Source: Priapulus caudatus
Taxonomy: Eukaryota; Priapulida; Priapulimorpha; Priapulimorphida; Priapulidae
Length of the DNA stretch: 56,497 nt
Direction: 5' to 3'
NCBI RefSeq assembly: GCF_000485595.1
Contig: NW_014577208.1
Span: 137,968-194,464 of the forward strand
In this document: positions 46,403-56,497 of the stretch, piece after piece
Layout of the letters: the number at the start of each line of letters is the position of its first letter
Numbering within the stretch: the stretch's first letter is position 1
Translations under genes and position numbers: made by a program
The notes under the pieces: model-generated
Seen by the model: the letters and a program-made list of their open reading frames with translations, nothing else
Databases searched by the model: none
What the model was told of the DNA's origin: nothing

Positions 46403-48979
46403 TGGACACTAATACATCAAACATAAAATTACCTGTCACTGTGTGTTAGTTAATTGTCACTGTCCAAGTCACTGCTTACACTGCTTTCAATTATTGCAGT
46501 GTACTGAACACGGCTGCACTTGGTTGCGGATCCCTGGCAGCGACATCCAGTGTAACATGCAACACCCTTCTTCACACAGAAACAGTTTCTGTTGCACCCT
46601 CTGATGCAGCCACACGCGATGGCCTTTGTCATTGTCTGCGGCCAGGCTGGTTGCGTTGGAGGGACTGGAACAAGTTTCCCATCATGTAGAGCCCAGCCAT
46701 ACTCCTCAAATGGGGGAAGCTCTGGCCTGCCAATGTGTGCACTCTTGTCTATGAAAGTTGCTAGAGCTGCACGTCGTAGGTGTTGAAGAAATGCATCTTC
46801 TGTTGGTGGTAGCAGCTTCAACAGGGTTGACCTGTTATTCAGAAATTTGTAGACCCTCAATTTTCCAAGATCACACTCCTCGAAGTCATCAGCTCTGTTA
46901 GAGTACACAGTGATAACAAGCTTGCGTGCCTGGTCGATGAGTTCCAATGTGATGTCTTGCTGACCTAGCTCGTCAAAGTCTTCAAGTTTAGATATGTCTG
47001 TAGTCTTGCTACTGCTCATTCAGGTCTTCTTACCAGTAAAGAAAGGATAGCTTGTCGTGTCTCTTCTACGCAGGCTGTGGATAAATGGTAGTGCATGACA
47101 CTGCGAAGGTCCCAGTGCCACAGCCATTTGGTGTATGGGTAGGTAGTTCTTCGTGGCAGTTCTCACCCACAGTTCAGAAAGATCTTTCAGAATAGTGGTG
47201 GCATAGTAGACACAGATGATGATGATATCCGTGTCATTGCCGTGGATGATCACTCTCTCAACATCTTTATTCTGAACGCTGTATATAGCATGAAGCATGA
47301 CTCTTGTATCAGCCTCCTGCTGTGTAGACTCCAAGTCAGTTGCGGACCCTTCAGTGAGCAGCAAACTCAGGGTTTCTTCCTTGAATCCTCCGCCTAGGTA
47401 AAGGCGAGTTGAACCAGCGATCAGCAATGGCTCCGAATATTTAATCTTTCTTGAATGACCAGTGGCGTATGGCATGCATTGCGTCAAACACCACTGCTGT
47501 CTTCAGGTTTCCTTGTGGCAGATCAGCAACACTGGTCACTTGAGTCTCCTCTTTCAGGGTCTTCGCGAGACTAGCCTTTGTACCTGCAGCCCTCATGCTT
47601 TCACCTTCATTGAATAAATACGGGGGCATCTTACTACACTCATGGTTGCCAATAAAGTTGACGATGTCGACATCTCCACCACTGGCCATGATCTGTGTTA
47701 TGCGAAGAAGGGCAACTACTTCATCACTCTTGCCTGGTGCACTGTTCCTTGTCGACTTCTTTGGCTTTGAATTTTGCGTGTGGAAGGTTTTCAACCTCAC
47801 GATGGACGTCTTTTTTGATCACTGGATATGGAACTGGACAATGCCTTCAGACCAAGTTCCTTCACACCGATGAGATGTTCCTGGACTGCTGCCTCTGCAC
47901 GCTGCCCCGTTGATAGATTAACCAGGGTTGGCATTGTTGCTGAGAATGGGTTGGTCTCTATGGCTGCTATCACTTTCTGGACCATCTCTGCATCCCTTGC
48001 CACTAGGGTTGGACCGGACTCATGGTGCGGGTTGGCAGTGTTCAGGTGCAACATAGACTTCAGTTCTGCAGAGATCGCTGCCGTGACAGGTTTGGTGTAT
48101 ATCCATTTGGTCCGAGCAGCCTCGTTCAGTGTTATGCCGTCCAGACCACTCTCTTCCTTGGCGTCTGAATTATACGTCTGCTCAATGAGCATGTCACGAG
48201 AGACGGCGTTGTGGCTGCCAGCTGCTCGTCTTCCAACAAACACTACTTTCATCAGTGCAGTGTAGACGTCGGGAGCAGTGTTGGGCAGCTTCTTCATCTC
48301 TGTCAAATATAAAAGCAGGGACTGCTGTCCGTACTAGAAGTGCCCGGCTGCAGTGAGGTAGGAGAGCATCTTTGCCGACTCACACAGGTGGCCCATCCAG
48401 TTTCTTTCTCGTTGATGGTAGAGGAATCTGTGCAGTATGTCTGCCATATCTTGGAAATTGGACCAGAAGAGAGCTGTGGGATGGTCGCCTAGTGAGTTCT
48501 GGTAGTCCAGCATCTGATCTTGAAGAGCTGCTAGCTGGGTTTTTCGGATCATCTCCAGCTGCTCAGTCACGGCAATGTTGTTCTCACGCAGCCTCTTCAA
48601 CAGGTCTTCAACACTACCTTGCCACTGAGTGGCATCTCTGTCAGCCACCCAGGCTTCGAATGACTCCCATCAGAGAAGCCACATGACCTCACTAAGGATT
48701 CTGATTGCATGAACTGTCTGATAATAGTCGGCTTTCTCCCAAAACATCTTTCTTGTAGTGCCCTCCTGGCACAGACCAGCTGTGACCACAAGATCTTCTG
48801 CTCCTGCACCCCTGATAATCTTACATATCGCCTTCACATAGTTGTGTGCCTAGTGAAAGCCTCCCAGGAGCAAGACTACGTTGGAAAACTCATCATGGTG
48901 TTTGTCCCTGATCGCTCCTGCGAGTTCGTATGTGGCTTGGTTACCAGTAATTATTGTATGCCTGCCACCAAGTGCATGT
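46403..48979 (-). mobile_element. DNA transposon family, copy C (no terminal repeats)
   Basis: Corresponds to about 37692-40080 of copy B. It contains most of the coding part but neither inverted repeat. The left end is at ATGGACACTAATAC and the right end at AAGTGCATGTA, beyond which a GT/GC microsatellite begins. It has fewer one-base gaps than copy B. Confidence 0.85.
46450..48979 (-). pseudogene. Transposon ORF, copy C (stops and frameshifts)
   Basis: Read N to C: HTIITGNQATYELA, LLLGGFH, GAGAEDL, then the TALFWSNF, HNAVSRDM and GQRAEAAVQEHL regions, VVFDAMHAIRHW, EADTRVMLHAIYS, VIIHGNDTDIIIICVYY, GPSQCHALPFIHSL and the CXC end. Base substitutions create stops, for example TAG in the LGGFH region, TGA near 48668, TAG at about 48335 and TGA before the ATG at 47017-47019; frameshifts lie near 47800 and 47480. 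The last open segment, 46450-47019 (189 codons), holds the CXC domain with cysteines at residues 136, 138, 142, 146, 148, 155, 159, 161 and 168. Such domains bind zinc and DNA in tesmin/TSO1 proteins; the role here is inferred. Confidence 0.75.
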
Positions 48980-49062
48980 ACGTGCTACTGCGTGTGCGCG
49001 CGCGACTGTGAGCGCGCGTGTGTGTGCGCGCGCGCATTCATGCGAGCGTGTGTGTGCGTGTA
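48980..49062. repeat. (GC)n/(GT)n microsatellite abutting copy C
   Basis: Alternating GCGCGC and GTGTGT words begin exactly where transposon homology stops. Confidence 0.9.
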
Positions 49063-49747
49063 GATGCTTGGCTCAAATCTCCAATTAGCAGCGCAACCAT
49101 GTGGCCGACTCGTTTCGAACATTAATGTTCATGTAATATTTTATTTAATTGCCGCTGTCAACGCTCGCGCTGCTTTCATGGAGACTGTTTAGCGACTCTG
49201 TACTAAATACCGTGCGGTCGCCACGTGTTGACACGCTCTGTGACTTATGGGAGACTGCCAATCACAGGATATCCGCCTAAATAATTGCGTGACGTATTCT
49301 ATTATAAACGTCAGGTTAGATATAACAGTCATCTATCAAGAGCACATGTCACCTTTGCTATGTTACTGCCTTTACATGCGAGAGCACTGTGCCGGCCAGA
49401 CGGCTATGTGGCCGGGTGTTATTATGGTTCAGTTAACGACATTCGCCAGTGAGGCGATCCGAAAAGCAATGCCAAAAAACCAATCGGCAATCCCCGGAAA
49501 ACCTGTCTCGCCACATCAGCCTCTGCATTATTGAGGTGCGTGCATTGCATTGGTGATCAGTTCTATTAATTATCTATCATCTAATTAATCATCATGAGCA
49601 TAGGCGCAACCAACGCGACGCCGACACTGCGTGGCGACGGCAGCTATAATATATATATATGGCAGCAGACTTTGATGTGTATTGCGTGAACCGTCGTTTT
49701 ACAATATTATTGTTTTACGGTAGGTAACTGATATCGTATACACACGA
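49063..49747. other. Intergenic sequence, no gene recognised
   Basis: Mixed sequence. A 95-codon + strand frame (49247-49534) has no recognised domain. Confidence 0.55.
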
Positions 49748-49975
49748 AGCATACTGCATTCACGAACGTGCGAGTTATATAAATTACATAGACCAGCGTG
49801 CGAAACTTACTTACCGAATATACGAACCTGCATGCGAGACATACTTACTGCATATACGAGCGTGCGAAACATACTTAGTGCATATACGAACGTGCGAGGT
49901 ATAATAATGCATATGCGAACGTGCGAGGTACATTGCACATACGCGAATGTGTAAGGCATACATACTGCATATATG
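49748..49975 (+). repeat. Minisatellite of ~34-bp units
   Basis: About seven diverged units based on CATACTTACTGCATATACGA followed by ACGTGCGA. The GTGCGA word recurs every 30-38 bases. Confidence 0.8.
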
Positions 49976-50888
49976 AAAACGCCACGATATATGGGGCATA
50001 AAGATACGTGCGCAGAGACATTAGGTCTAGATGTCTTGTCAGATTTTATAACGACGAAGGATGTATGCGCTCGTGACTATGTCAGTGTCACTAGGGGGAT
50101 AATTGTCAGCGTTGAGAGGTTTAACGTGTTAATGTTAAGACGATTTAGCGCTCACCGTTTGCCTGTCGTAAACAATATAGAGTTAACGTGGTACGCGCGA
50201 AACGCATGCGAGCGTCGTTCAAATGAACGACGGTAGCGTCGTAGAAGGAGCGGATGTTCACGCGGCGTGCGGATGCAGTTAGCACTTCCGCCGGCGTTTC
50301 CGACGAAACTTCCGCGTATAAATCACGTTGGAATGCGACTGCGCAGGTGGCCCCGTCGCCTCGCCCTTCATTTTTCCTTTTAATACAAGCAAATATAAGT
50401 AACAGCGAAGCAAAAGACTAAATAATGTGAAAAACTAACGTGCAAAAAGCTATTTATATATAACACAGACATATGGGAATGTGAAATTTCGTACGTGCAA
50501 TAAATGGTCTCCGATTTCGCTCACAGGAGCGTGGTCTTGAAGAATGCTTTAATTTATGTCTTTAATTTTGAAACGAGTAAGAACTATGAGAAGAAATATT
50601 ACGACGATTACGCTAAAAATTTATTATTATGAAAAAAATATTACAGTAGCCGCAACAGCGCCTTTTTACAGAAACATAAATAATTGAAATGACTGCAGAA
50701 CAGTAAGGAATTGCGATCGCGTTTATTATTAATAAATATTAGTATTGTTTCAGAGACAATCTTTTTTCTTATAATATATCGAAGCTCGAATCTATGTATT
50801 TACCTAAACGCTGTATTGCAAAATGATTCTGATAATGCACCTACTGCGAGAACTAGTAACAGCCTTTGTACACATACGCACGTACGTA
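49976..50888. other. Intergenic sequence, no gene recognised
   Basis: Unassigned, AT-rich after 50380. A CGTTCAAATGAACG palindrome lies at about 50215-50228. No coding signal recognised. Confidence 0.55.
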
Positions 50889-50892
50889 AACA

Positions 50893-50932
<40 letters not shown>

Positions 50933-50946
50933 TGCACGCACGTACA
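50889..50946. repeat. (ACGC)n microsatellite
   Basis: About 14 ACGC units, the last two interrupted by a T. Confidence 0.95.
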
Positions 50947-51296
50947 TGAACCTCGGGGAGCGAAGAGGAGCTCTGAGCTAGAAGAACGGGTTACTCTGCG
51001 ATCGACAACTATTTTTGTGAACTCCATTTTCTTGTCTGCGGGTCGTGTAGAACAATGGGCGACGGTCGTGACCGGAGCGCGGCGTGCTTATTAGCACAAT
51101 AGACTCGGGGCTTCATTGCCATCGTTAGGCTGGCGGCAGGCGCAGAGCGTGCCAGCCACGGGCGCTGTCCCCTATAGCCTACGAGAAGACGATAGGCAAT
51201 CGCACGAACACGTACTTTTGTCAATTTACGTGTAGAACGCGTGTCGGTGACCTGCGTAACGATCGCGTGCTTCACAACGAAAGCCTAGAAACTAGC
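50947..51296. other. Intergenic sequence, no gene recognised
   Basis: CpG-containing unique sequence. Open frames on both strands overlap and are not recognised. Confidence 0.55.
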
Positions 51297-51440
51297 CGAG
51301 AGAGAGAGAGCGAGAGAGACACATAAATTGTGAGGCAGACAGACAGAGAGGAAGAGATAGTGTGAAAAGGGGAGCGAGTGAGACAGAAAGAGAGAGAGGG
51401 GGAAAGAGAAAGAGAGAGAGCGAGAAAGAGAGAGAGAGAA

Positions 51441-51475
<35 letters not shown>

Positions 51476-51552
51476 GACAGACAGACGGACGGACGGACAG
51501 ACACACAGAAAGACAGACAGACAGACAGATAGACAATCAGACAGACAGACTG
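51297..51552 (+). repeat. (GA)n and (CAGA)n purine-rich tract
   Basis: GA repeats from 51297 to about 51454 run into CAGA and CGGA units to 51552. Frames through it are Arg-Glu, Thr-Asp-Arg-Gln or Ser-Leu repeats and are not genes. Confidence 0.95.
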
Positions 51553-51878
51553 ATCTTCTTTCAAGGATCGTCTGCGCAAGGTTAAATCCACTTCATCACC
51601 AGTGACGTATCATTCTACTTTTAGGATATTACACTTTTGCACCCCATGGAGCCAACAGCACTCGAAATATTTGTATCCGGGCTCCTATCACATAATGATC
51701 ATGATAATACGATGATAATAAAGTATTTTATGGCTTCTCTTCTTCCCAAGAGAGTGCGATGATGAAATTATTGTTGTTTACAAAGCTACAGGTCTAGTTA
51801 CCACTGGTTTTGGCTAGGTAAATATCCGAAGTTAATAACCTAGGTTAATAACTGCGTCCGCGTAATGGAATCTCTCGT
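51553..51878. other. Intergenic sequence, no gene recognised
   Basis: AT-rich unique sequence; nothing recognised. Confidence 0.6.
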
Positions 51879-52080
51879 TTAATAACATCATTGTTCATGG
51901 TTAAATCCTTAAATTGTTTACTTTGACAGTTTCAGCTGTCGTTCTGACAGCCATCTTCAGAATTTCTGAATTTGTCACCAGATGGCAGTAGGAGAATTCT
52001 GAAGATGGCTGTCAGAACGACTGCTGAAACTGTCAAGGTAAACAATTTAAGGATTTAACCATGAACAATGATGTTATTAA
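51879..52080. mobile_element. MITE of 202 bp with ~85-bp inverted repeats
   Basis: Arms 51879-51963 and 51994-52080 are complementary with very few mismatches. The outer ends read TTAATAACATCATTGTTCAT, and the inner part includes GACAGCCATCTTCAGAATT. The loop is about 30 bases. The terminal TTAA may belong to a target duplication or to the repeat itself. No coding capacity. Confidence 0.9.
51975..51990 (+). promoter_or_regulatory. CTCF-like motif in the MITE loop
   Basis: TCACCAGATGGCAGTA matches the CTCF core (CCACCAGRKGGCRS) with one mismatch. It occupies the centre of the loop of the MITE at 51879-52080. Motif match only. Confidence 0.3.
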
Positions 52081-52193
52081 TGTTTCAAAAGAAATCCGAC
52101 TGATGAGCTTTCAAGAAATCTCTCGTTGTCTCTTCGGAAATATTGTGCTGCGTACCATCAGTTGTAACTCCTTTCTCACTGTTCGCGCACCTC

Positions 52194-52794
52194 CCACACA
52201 CACACACACACACGCACACACACACATGCACCCGCACGCACGCACACACGCACGCAGACACACACATACAGCACACACACACACACACAAGCACACACAC
52301 GGACGCAACACGTAACCCACACGCACCACACCCGCACGCCACGTTCACGCCACGCACGCATTGCACCCACACACACACATCTACACACACAACACCCACA
52401 GCACAACACTCAAGCACGCACGCATCACACCACACTGCCTGGAGACACGCATCACGACGCCACGACGAGCGCACACACGACTGCAGCACTGCACGACACA
52501 GCGTGCGAGGCGACGCACGCCAGCACACACGCACGCACGCAACACACACACAGCACACACCCACGGCCACCACGGCCGCACGCACGCACACACGCCCCGA
52601 GTAGTGGGCACGCCACGCACGCCACATCACAGGGCAGCACGCACGCAATGCACACACACCACACACACTCACGCGCACGCACGCACGCGCACGCATGCAC
52701 ACACACACACTCACGCACAGAAAGCAGCACGCACGTACGCACGCAGCTCACGCACGGGCACGCACGCACGCACACACACACGACAGACACATGG

Positions 52795-52847
<53 letters not shown>
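52194..52847. repeat. (CA)n-rich compound microsatellite
   Basis: About 650 bases of CACA, GCAC and CACGC words, ending in pure CA at about 52796-52847. Long low-complexity open frames occur on both strands (up to 209 codons) and are artefacts. Confidence 0.95.
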
Positions 52848-52856
<9 letters not shown>

Positions 52857-53195
52857 AGAGATCTAGCAATCCTCGTCAACATCCCTATCAATCTAACATG
52901 AAATTTGCCACAACTGAGACGAACATTATGACAATTCCTATGCGATCCACTCAATCGGCATCGTTTTTATTCGTCTGTGTATAGTGTTAGCATTCAAAGA
53001 ATTAGACGCAGTCATGTTAATTCCCATGATATCACGGTATCAATTACGGGTTGACTCAGCTAAAGCCGCGTGATGAATCTGACTGAAATGCAGATAACAT
53101 GAGATGAACAAGATGCTGAAACCTACCGACGGCCTACTGATGACCTACCGCGTCGGTGATATCTAACACACGTGTAGCTCGATCGACTTAAATTT
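52848..53195. other. Intergenic sequence, no gene recognised
   Basis: Unique mixed sequence; no gene recognised. Confidence 0.6.
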
Positions 53196-53720
53196 AAAAT
53201 CGGAGCTGCGTTTACACGAGGATTTCAGTACCGTACTCAGCGTTCACACGGTAAAAATATTCAAGACTTATACGCGGCCTCCCAAGTACCGTACTGAAAT
53301 ACGAGGCTTATTCGGCGCGGAAAGTGATTCCGCGCTGAAACAACGACACCACGCTGGCCGCGTATTGTCTGTCGTGTGAACGCAATTCGAGGCCTCGTAC
53401 GCCGTGAAACTATAGTGCGCTACATTGATACTAGGCGGCGGAGTGTCGTTTTTCGCTTAAGGCTCATGCCATTGAAAATATTTCTCCTAATTTCCTTTTG
53501 ATAATCGTCTTCATCACCAAAGCATTCGTAATGTTCATCTGGATCATCATTTTGTGTAATTTTACTGAAAAACTGCCACAAACAACTGACTTTCATGAAC
53601 ACCGCCATCATGAAAAATACTTCCCTCTAACGGAGAAATTATTTACTATTATACCTAGCCAGCTAAGCCTCGATTCTCGTGTGAACGCTGCGGGTTGTGT
53701 TACCACGGTATTTCAGCCGA
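53196..53720. mobile_element. Candidate degenerate inverted-repeat element
   Basis: GTTTACACGAGGATTTCAGT (53210-53229) is complementary in part to later GTGTGAACGC and ACTGAAATACGAGG words (53290-53310, 53375-53385, 53680-53690). Motifs such as GTTTACACGAG occur at ends of PIF/Harbinger-type MITEs (from memory). A 63-codon - strand frame (53420-53611) is not recognised. Boundaries are uncertain. Confidence 0.3.
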
Positions 53721-53801
53721 ATTCAGCACCAGATAAGTACGGAACCAGCGAGACCGTGAATATCACCACTCCGCGCCCTACCCTGCCCCGCCCCTTGCGT
53801 A

Positions 53802-53866
53802 TTACCATAGATATATATATATACAAACACATGTGTTTATATATATATATATATATCTATGGTATT
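53802..53866. repeat. Palindrome with ~30-bp arms
   Basis: ACCATAGATATATATATA and its complement flank the centre AAACACATGTGTTT. It is AT-rich and probably a microsatellite-derived hairpin. Confidence 0.85.
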
Positions 53867-54674
53867 ACTTAGGTGACAACAATAAAACATCACCTGATCG
53901 CGCAGGTGTTCGCGGTAGCAGCTGGTGTGTCTATCTGTGATCAAATAATGCTGGCGAAAGGCTGGCAGGCCAATTAGGCAGCGTGTGTCATGATCAGCTG
54001 ACGTGCGATTGCAGGTAGTTTGATATCGTAGGGGAGGGGCAATTAAATTAGAGCGTGTGCGGTTGGTCAGCTACTCCTTAGAAGAGCTTATAAGTTCTAT
54101 AGGTCTATAGCCAGTCCGAAACTTGGGTGATAAATATGAATGAATGCTGTGAATGAGATGAAGAGAAGAAGAGAAAGACGAAGAAAAAAAAGAAGACGAA
54201 GAAATAAAAGAAGAAAAAAATAGAAGAAGTTAAATTAGACGAATAAGGCATGGCGATGGAGAAAGGTAAAGGAGTGGGCGCAGACGAATAAACACGTTGA
54301 AGAGGCAAGAGGAGAATATTGCGAAAGGTAATCGTAAAGGTTTATATCCTACACGCAAGCGGGTTGTTATCTAGCGCGGTAGCTCATTGATCCTATAGCT
54401 GGAACACCATCATCAGCGTTGTTATGACTACCATAGCGGCATCAATATTTATCTCCGTCTTCTCATCCTCTTCGTGCTCATTCTCCTTTTATACTCCTTT
54501 CCCTCATCCCCCTCCTCCTCCTCCTCCTCCTCTTCCTCTTCCTCCTCCTCATTATTATTGTTATTATTATTGTTATTATTATGAATATTATTACCATTCA
54601 TTTTGATTTTACATATTAATCAGGCGCATCATCGTCATTGTGATTAAAAAACAACCTGACTGACCTGAACGCAA
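53867..54674. other. Intergenic sequence with simple repeats
   Basis: A polypurine GAAGAA tract lies at 54156-54233, and a CCT-rich then ATT-rich tract at 54505-54590. No gene recognised. Confidence 0.65.
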
Positions 54675-54990
54675 TCACATAATCATAGAATTCCGCCTCA
54701 TACTGTGATAAATTCCGGGTTTCTGCATTGCTAGGGAATCTCTGTTATTTGTTATATGGCTGCTACAGCGACGGCGCTGAAGGGAAAACTGCACGATAAC
54801 CGTAGCACCCGGTGAAGGTTCTTTGATGAGACAGCAATCAGCTACACCACGGAATGATGTTCCTGGACATCTGAGACAAAATATGTCACGCAGAAAACGC
54901 TGGCATTTGGGGTCAAGGTGCCCCGACATGTGACACAGGTTTTTCTTATGGGCATGACATTCTGAAGGGCAAGAATTTAGATTTCCGGCC
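54675..54990 (-). other. Weak candidate coding exon, cysteine-rich
   Basis: On the - strand an acceptor-like TTTTTTTTAATTTGCTGG followed by AAATTAG ends at about 54987. It is followed by an open frame to 54675 whose first part is cysteine-rich (CPSECHAHKKNLCHM, then DPKCQRFLRDIFCLRC). The spacing C-x8-C-x2-C recalls the folate-receptor/HHIP cysteine-rich domain, where a C-x8-C-(x2-3)-C pattern occurs. The resemblance is short, no partner exon is visible, and the rest of the frame looks random. It may be chance. Confidence 0.15.
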
Positions 54991-55299
54991 TAATTTCCAG
55001 CAAATTAAAAAAAATGGTTTCAAATAACACCGAAAGGTTGACGGCGTTTTATACGTAGTGCTAGTTATAAAAACATAACACAATCTGACATGTATATATT
55101 TCCACTACGTATAGACGGCTCACGAGGACTCATTATGCAAAATAAATTAAAAACGAGGGCAATTAGCATTCTGTTTTAACAAATTTGCGTAAAACCGTTG
55201 GCAACTTACATTAGCTATTCCCGTTTAAAGATCACACGCACGTCAGAAGAACGTATTTTTTTAGGTATCATTTTTTGGCTCAGTAAGGACATGGCGTAT
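54991..55299. other. Intergenic sequence, no gene recognised
   Basis: AT-rich unique sequence; nothing recognised apart from the acceptor-like tract noted in the preceding entry. Confidence 0.55.
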
Positions 55300-55470
55300 G
55301 TTGCTAGTGACGCGCGCGCGGCGATATACACGTATGCATATTGCGCGATTTCGTGTTTATGTGCGTGTACGCGTGCGTGCGCGCGTGTGTGTGCGTGTTC
55401 GTGCGCGTCTGTGTGTAAGTGAGTGCGTGCGCGCGTGTATGTGTGAGCGTGCACACAGGCACACAACGCC
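55300..55470. repeat. Degenerate (GT)n/(GC)n microsatellite
   Basis: GCGCGC, GTGCGT and GTGTGT words; low-complexity frames on both strands. Confidence 0.85.
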
Positions 55471-56194
55471 GACAGAATTTTGCTACCGTCACGAACATTA
55501 CATCGGATAAGTCTAAGTCAGTTCATCAAAATGTACGGTACAGTAACGAGTCCGCGTACATCTCTGTAACAGCATGAGCGTGCGTGTATGATGTGAATTG
55601 AAATTAGTGGAGACATCGTCCTTACAGATCTAGATGCTGTATTTTCTCAGACTATTTTTTAAACAATTTCTTTGATATGACATGCATCATCGCGTGAATA
55701 AAACGAAAAAATCCCAGCTCTGTTCATGGCATACCGCATTTCCGCATTAGGAACATTTCGCAACGCATGTCACACACGAAAGCGTCATGCGTCTTTCAGC
55801 GTCTTTTTATTTATATTCCGCATAAATCTCGCTCGGATAAAACCATTTGCAGATGTATTTCCGGATTTGCGGATGCGAATAATGAATGTGCTTCCCTTTG
55901 ATTTTCTAAATTTTGCGTAGCTAATATTTTATCCAGGTCGAATTAAAAGATTAGCGTTTCAAAGTTCTAGACTGGCTCTGTCCTTTTTAACTGGGGTTGT
56001 TTTATCTTCAGCGAAGTAGGACGGCACCCATCATAGGCTGTGGCAGCGATCCTATGGCGTCAGTTCGTTACAGTCACCGAGAGTTCACGCTGCTGTCGAT
56101 ACTGTCACTTCTCCAGCTGATTATTCTCCGCTATACTAATCACTGTTCGTGCTTTTACTGTCACCGATACCGCCATTATTGCTGCTACTGTTGC
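55471..56194. other. Intergenic sequence, no gene recognised
   Basis: AT-rich unique sequence. A 64-codon + strand frame at 55726-55920 is not recognised. Confidence 0.6.
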
Positions 56195-56221
56195 TTCTGC
56201 AACTGCTGCTGCTGCTGCTGC

Positions 56222-56257
<36 letters not shown>

Positions 56258-56318
56258 AGTTGTTGTTGTTGTTGTTGTTGTTGTTGTAGTTGTTGTTGTA
56301 GTAGTGGTGGTAGTAGTC

Positions 56319-56406
<88 letters not shown>

Positions 56407-56464
56407 CAGGAGTAGTAGTAGTAGTGGTAGCAGTACTACTACTACTACTACTTATTATTATTAA
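56195..56464 (+). repeat. Compound trinucleotide repeat (CTG)n-(TTG)n-(TAG)n-(ACT)n
   Basis: CTG units (56201-56222) become TTG/TTGTAG units (56223-56300), then about 35 TAG units (56305-56430), then ACT and TAT units. The frame over it reads Cys then Ser runs and is a repeat artefact. Confidence 0.95.
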
Positions 56465-56497
56465 TAATAATATTATTATTATATATTATATTAATTA

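Noticed and set aside
52085-52984. Long Cys-Val and Thr-His frames on both strands
   Set aside because: They are translations of CA/GT repeats.
54371-54420. tRNA A-box-like phrase TAGCGCGGTAGCTCATTGA
   Set aside because: No B box (GGTTCGAATCC-like) at the right distance and no cloverleaf; neither a tRNA nor a SINE is supported.
56195-56464. 155-codon frame with Cys and Ser runs at the window end
   Set aside because: It is a compound trinucleotide repeat.

Overview
This is metazoan nuclear DNA, most likely from an invertebrate. The only intact protein-coding gene I can defend is an aminergic G-protein-coupled receptor of the invertebrate-type D1 dopamine receptor class (fly Dop1R2/DAMB, bee DOP2) at 25028-26542 on the + strand. 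Interstitial telomere-like repeats are of the TTAGGG type, which argues against insects (TTAGG) and nematodes (TTAGGC) and suits a marine protostome such as a mollusc or annelid; I cannot name the species. Everything else is simple-sequence DNA, inverted-repeat mobile elements, recently duplicated blocks and unassigned intergenic sequence.

Layout. 1-16.6 kb: microsatellites, a 2.6-kb tetranucleotide array (GGTA, then GGCA, then GGTA; 2178-4754), a degenerate 2.3-kb TACA array (8029-10350), several hairpin or MITE-like elements, one interstitial telomeric tract, and two diverged copies of an old dispersed repeat (1645-2041 and 12240-12620). 16.6-19.8 kb: unassigned DNA, one MITE and a Z-DNA-prone CA/CG tract. 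19775-22394 and 26696-29358: two near-identical copies of a 2.6-kb block (R1, R2) in direct orientation, each with a telomere-like tract; the receptor gene lies between them. Just 3' of the receptor CDS is a seven-copy 19-bp tandem repeat that contains two perfect TCTCGCGAGA motifs and ends exactly where R2 begins.

29360-48979 holds three copies (A, B, C) of one DNA-transposon family, coded on the - strand. B (36900-41515) is structurally complete, with inverted repeats of about 650 bp and a candidate TAA target duplication. A is the right half of the element, inside a 3.5-kb block (29360-32868) that is repeated at 39132-42606. C (46403-48979) has no terminal repeats. The encoded protein has a transposase-like N-terminal half (DQxxY, LGGFH, GAGAED), an NDTD segment and a C-terminal CXC (tesmin/TSO1-type) cysteine-rich domain; all copies are broken. 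A 1.05-kb palindrome (42432-43477) ends the second block. 43.5-56.5 kb is intergenic, with further MITEs, minisatellites, microsatellites, two CTCF-like motifs and one weak candidate exon on the - strand near 54.7-55.0 kb.

The copies of the duplicated blocks differ mainly by single-base insertions and deletions, the pattern of unpolished long reads. Frameshifts in copies A and B, and possibly the duplications themselves, must be read with that in mind. The receptor is read through all seven helices without a break, so it is not visibly affected.
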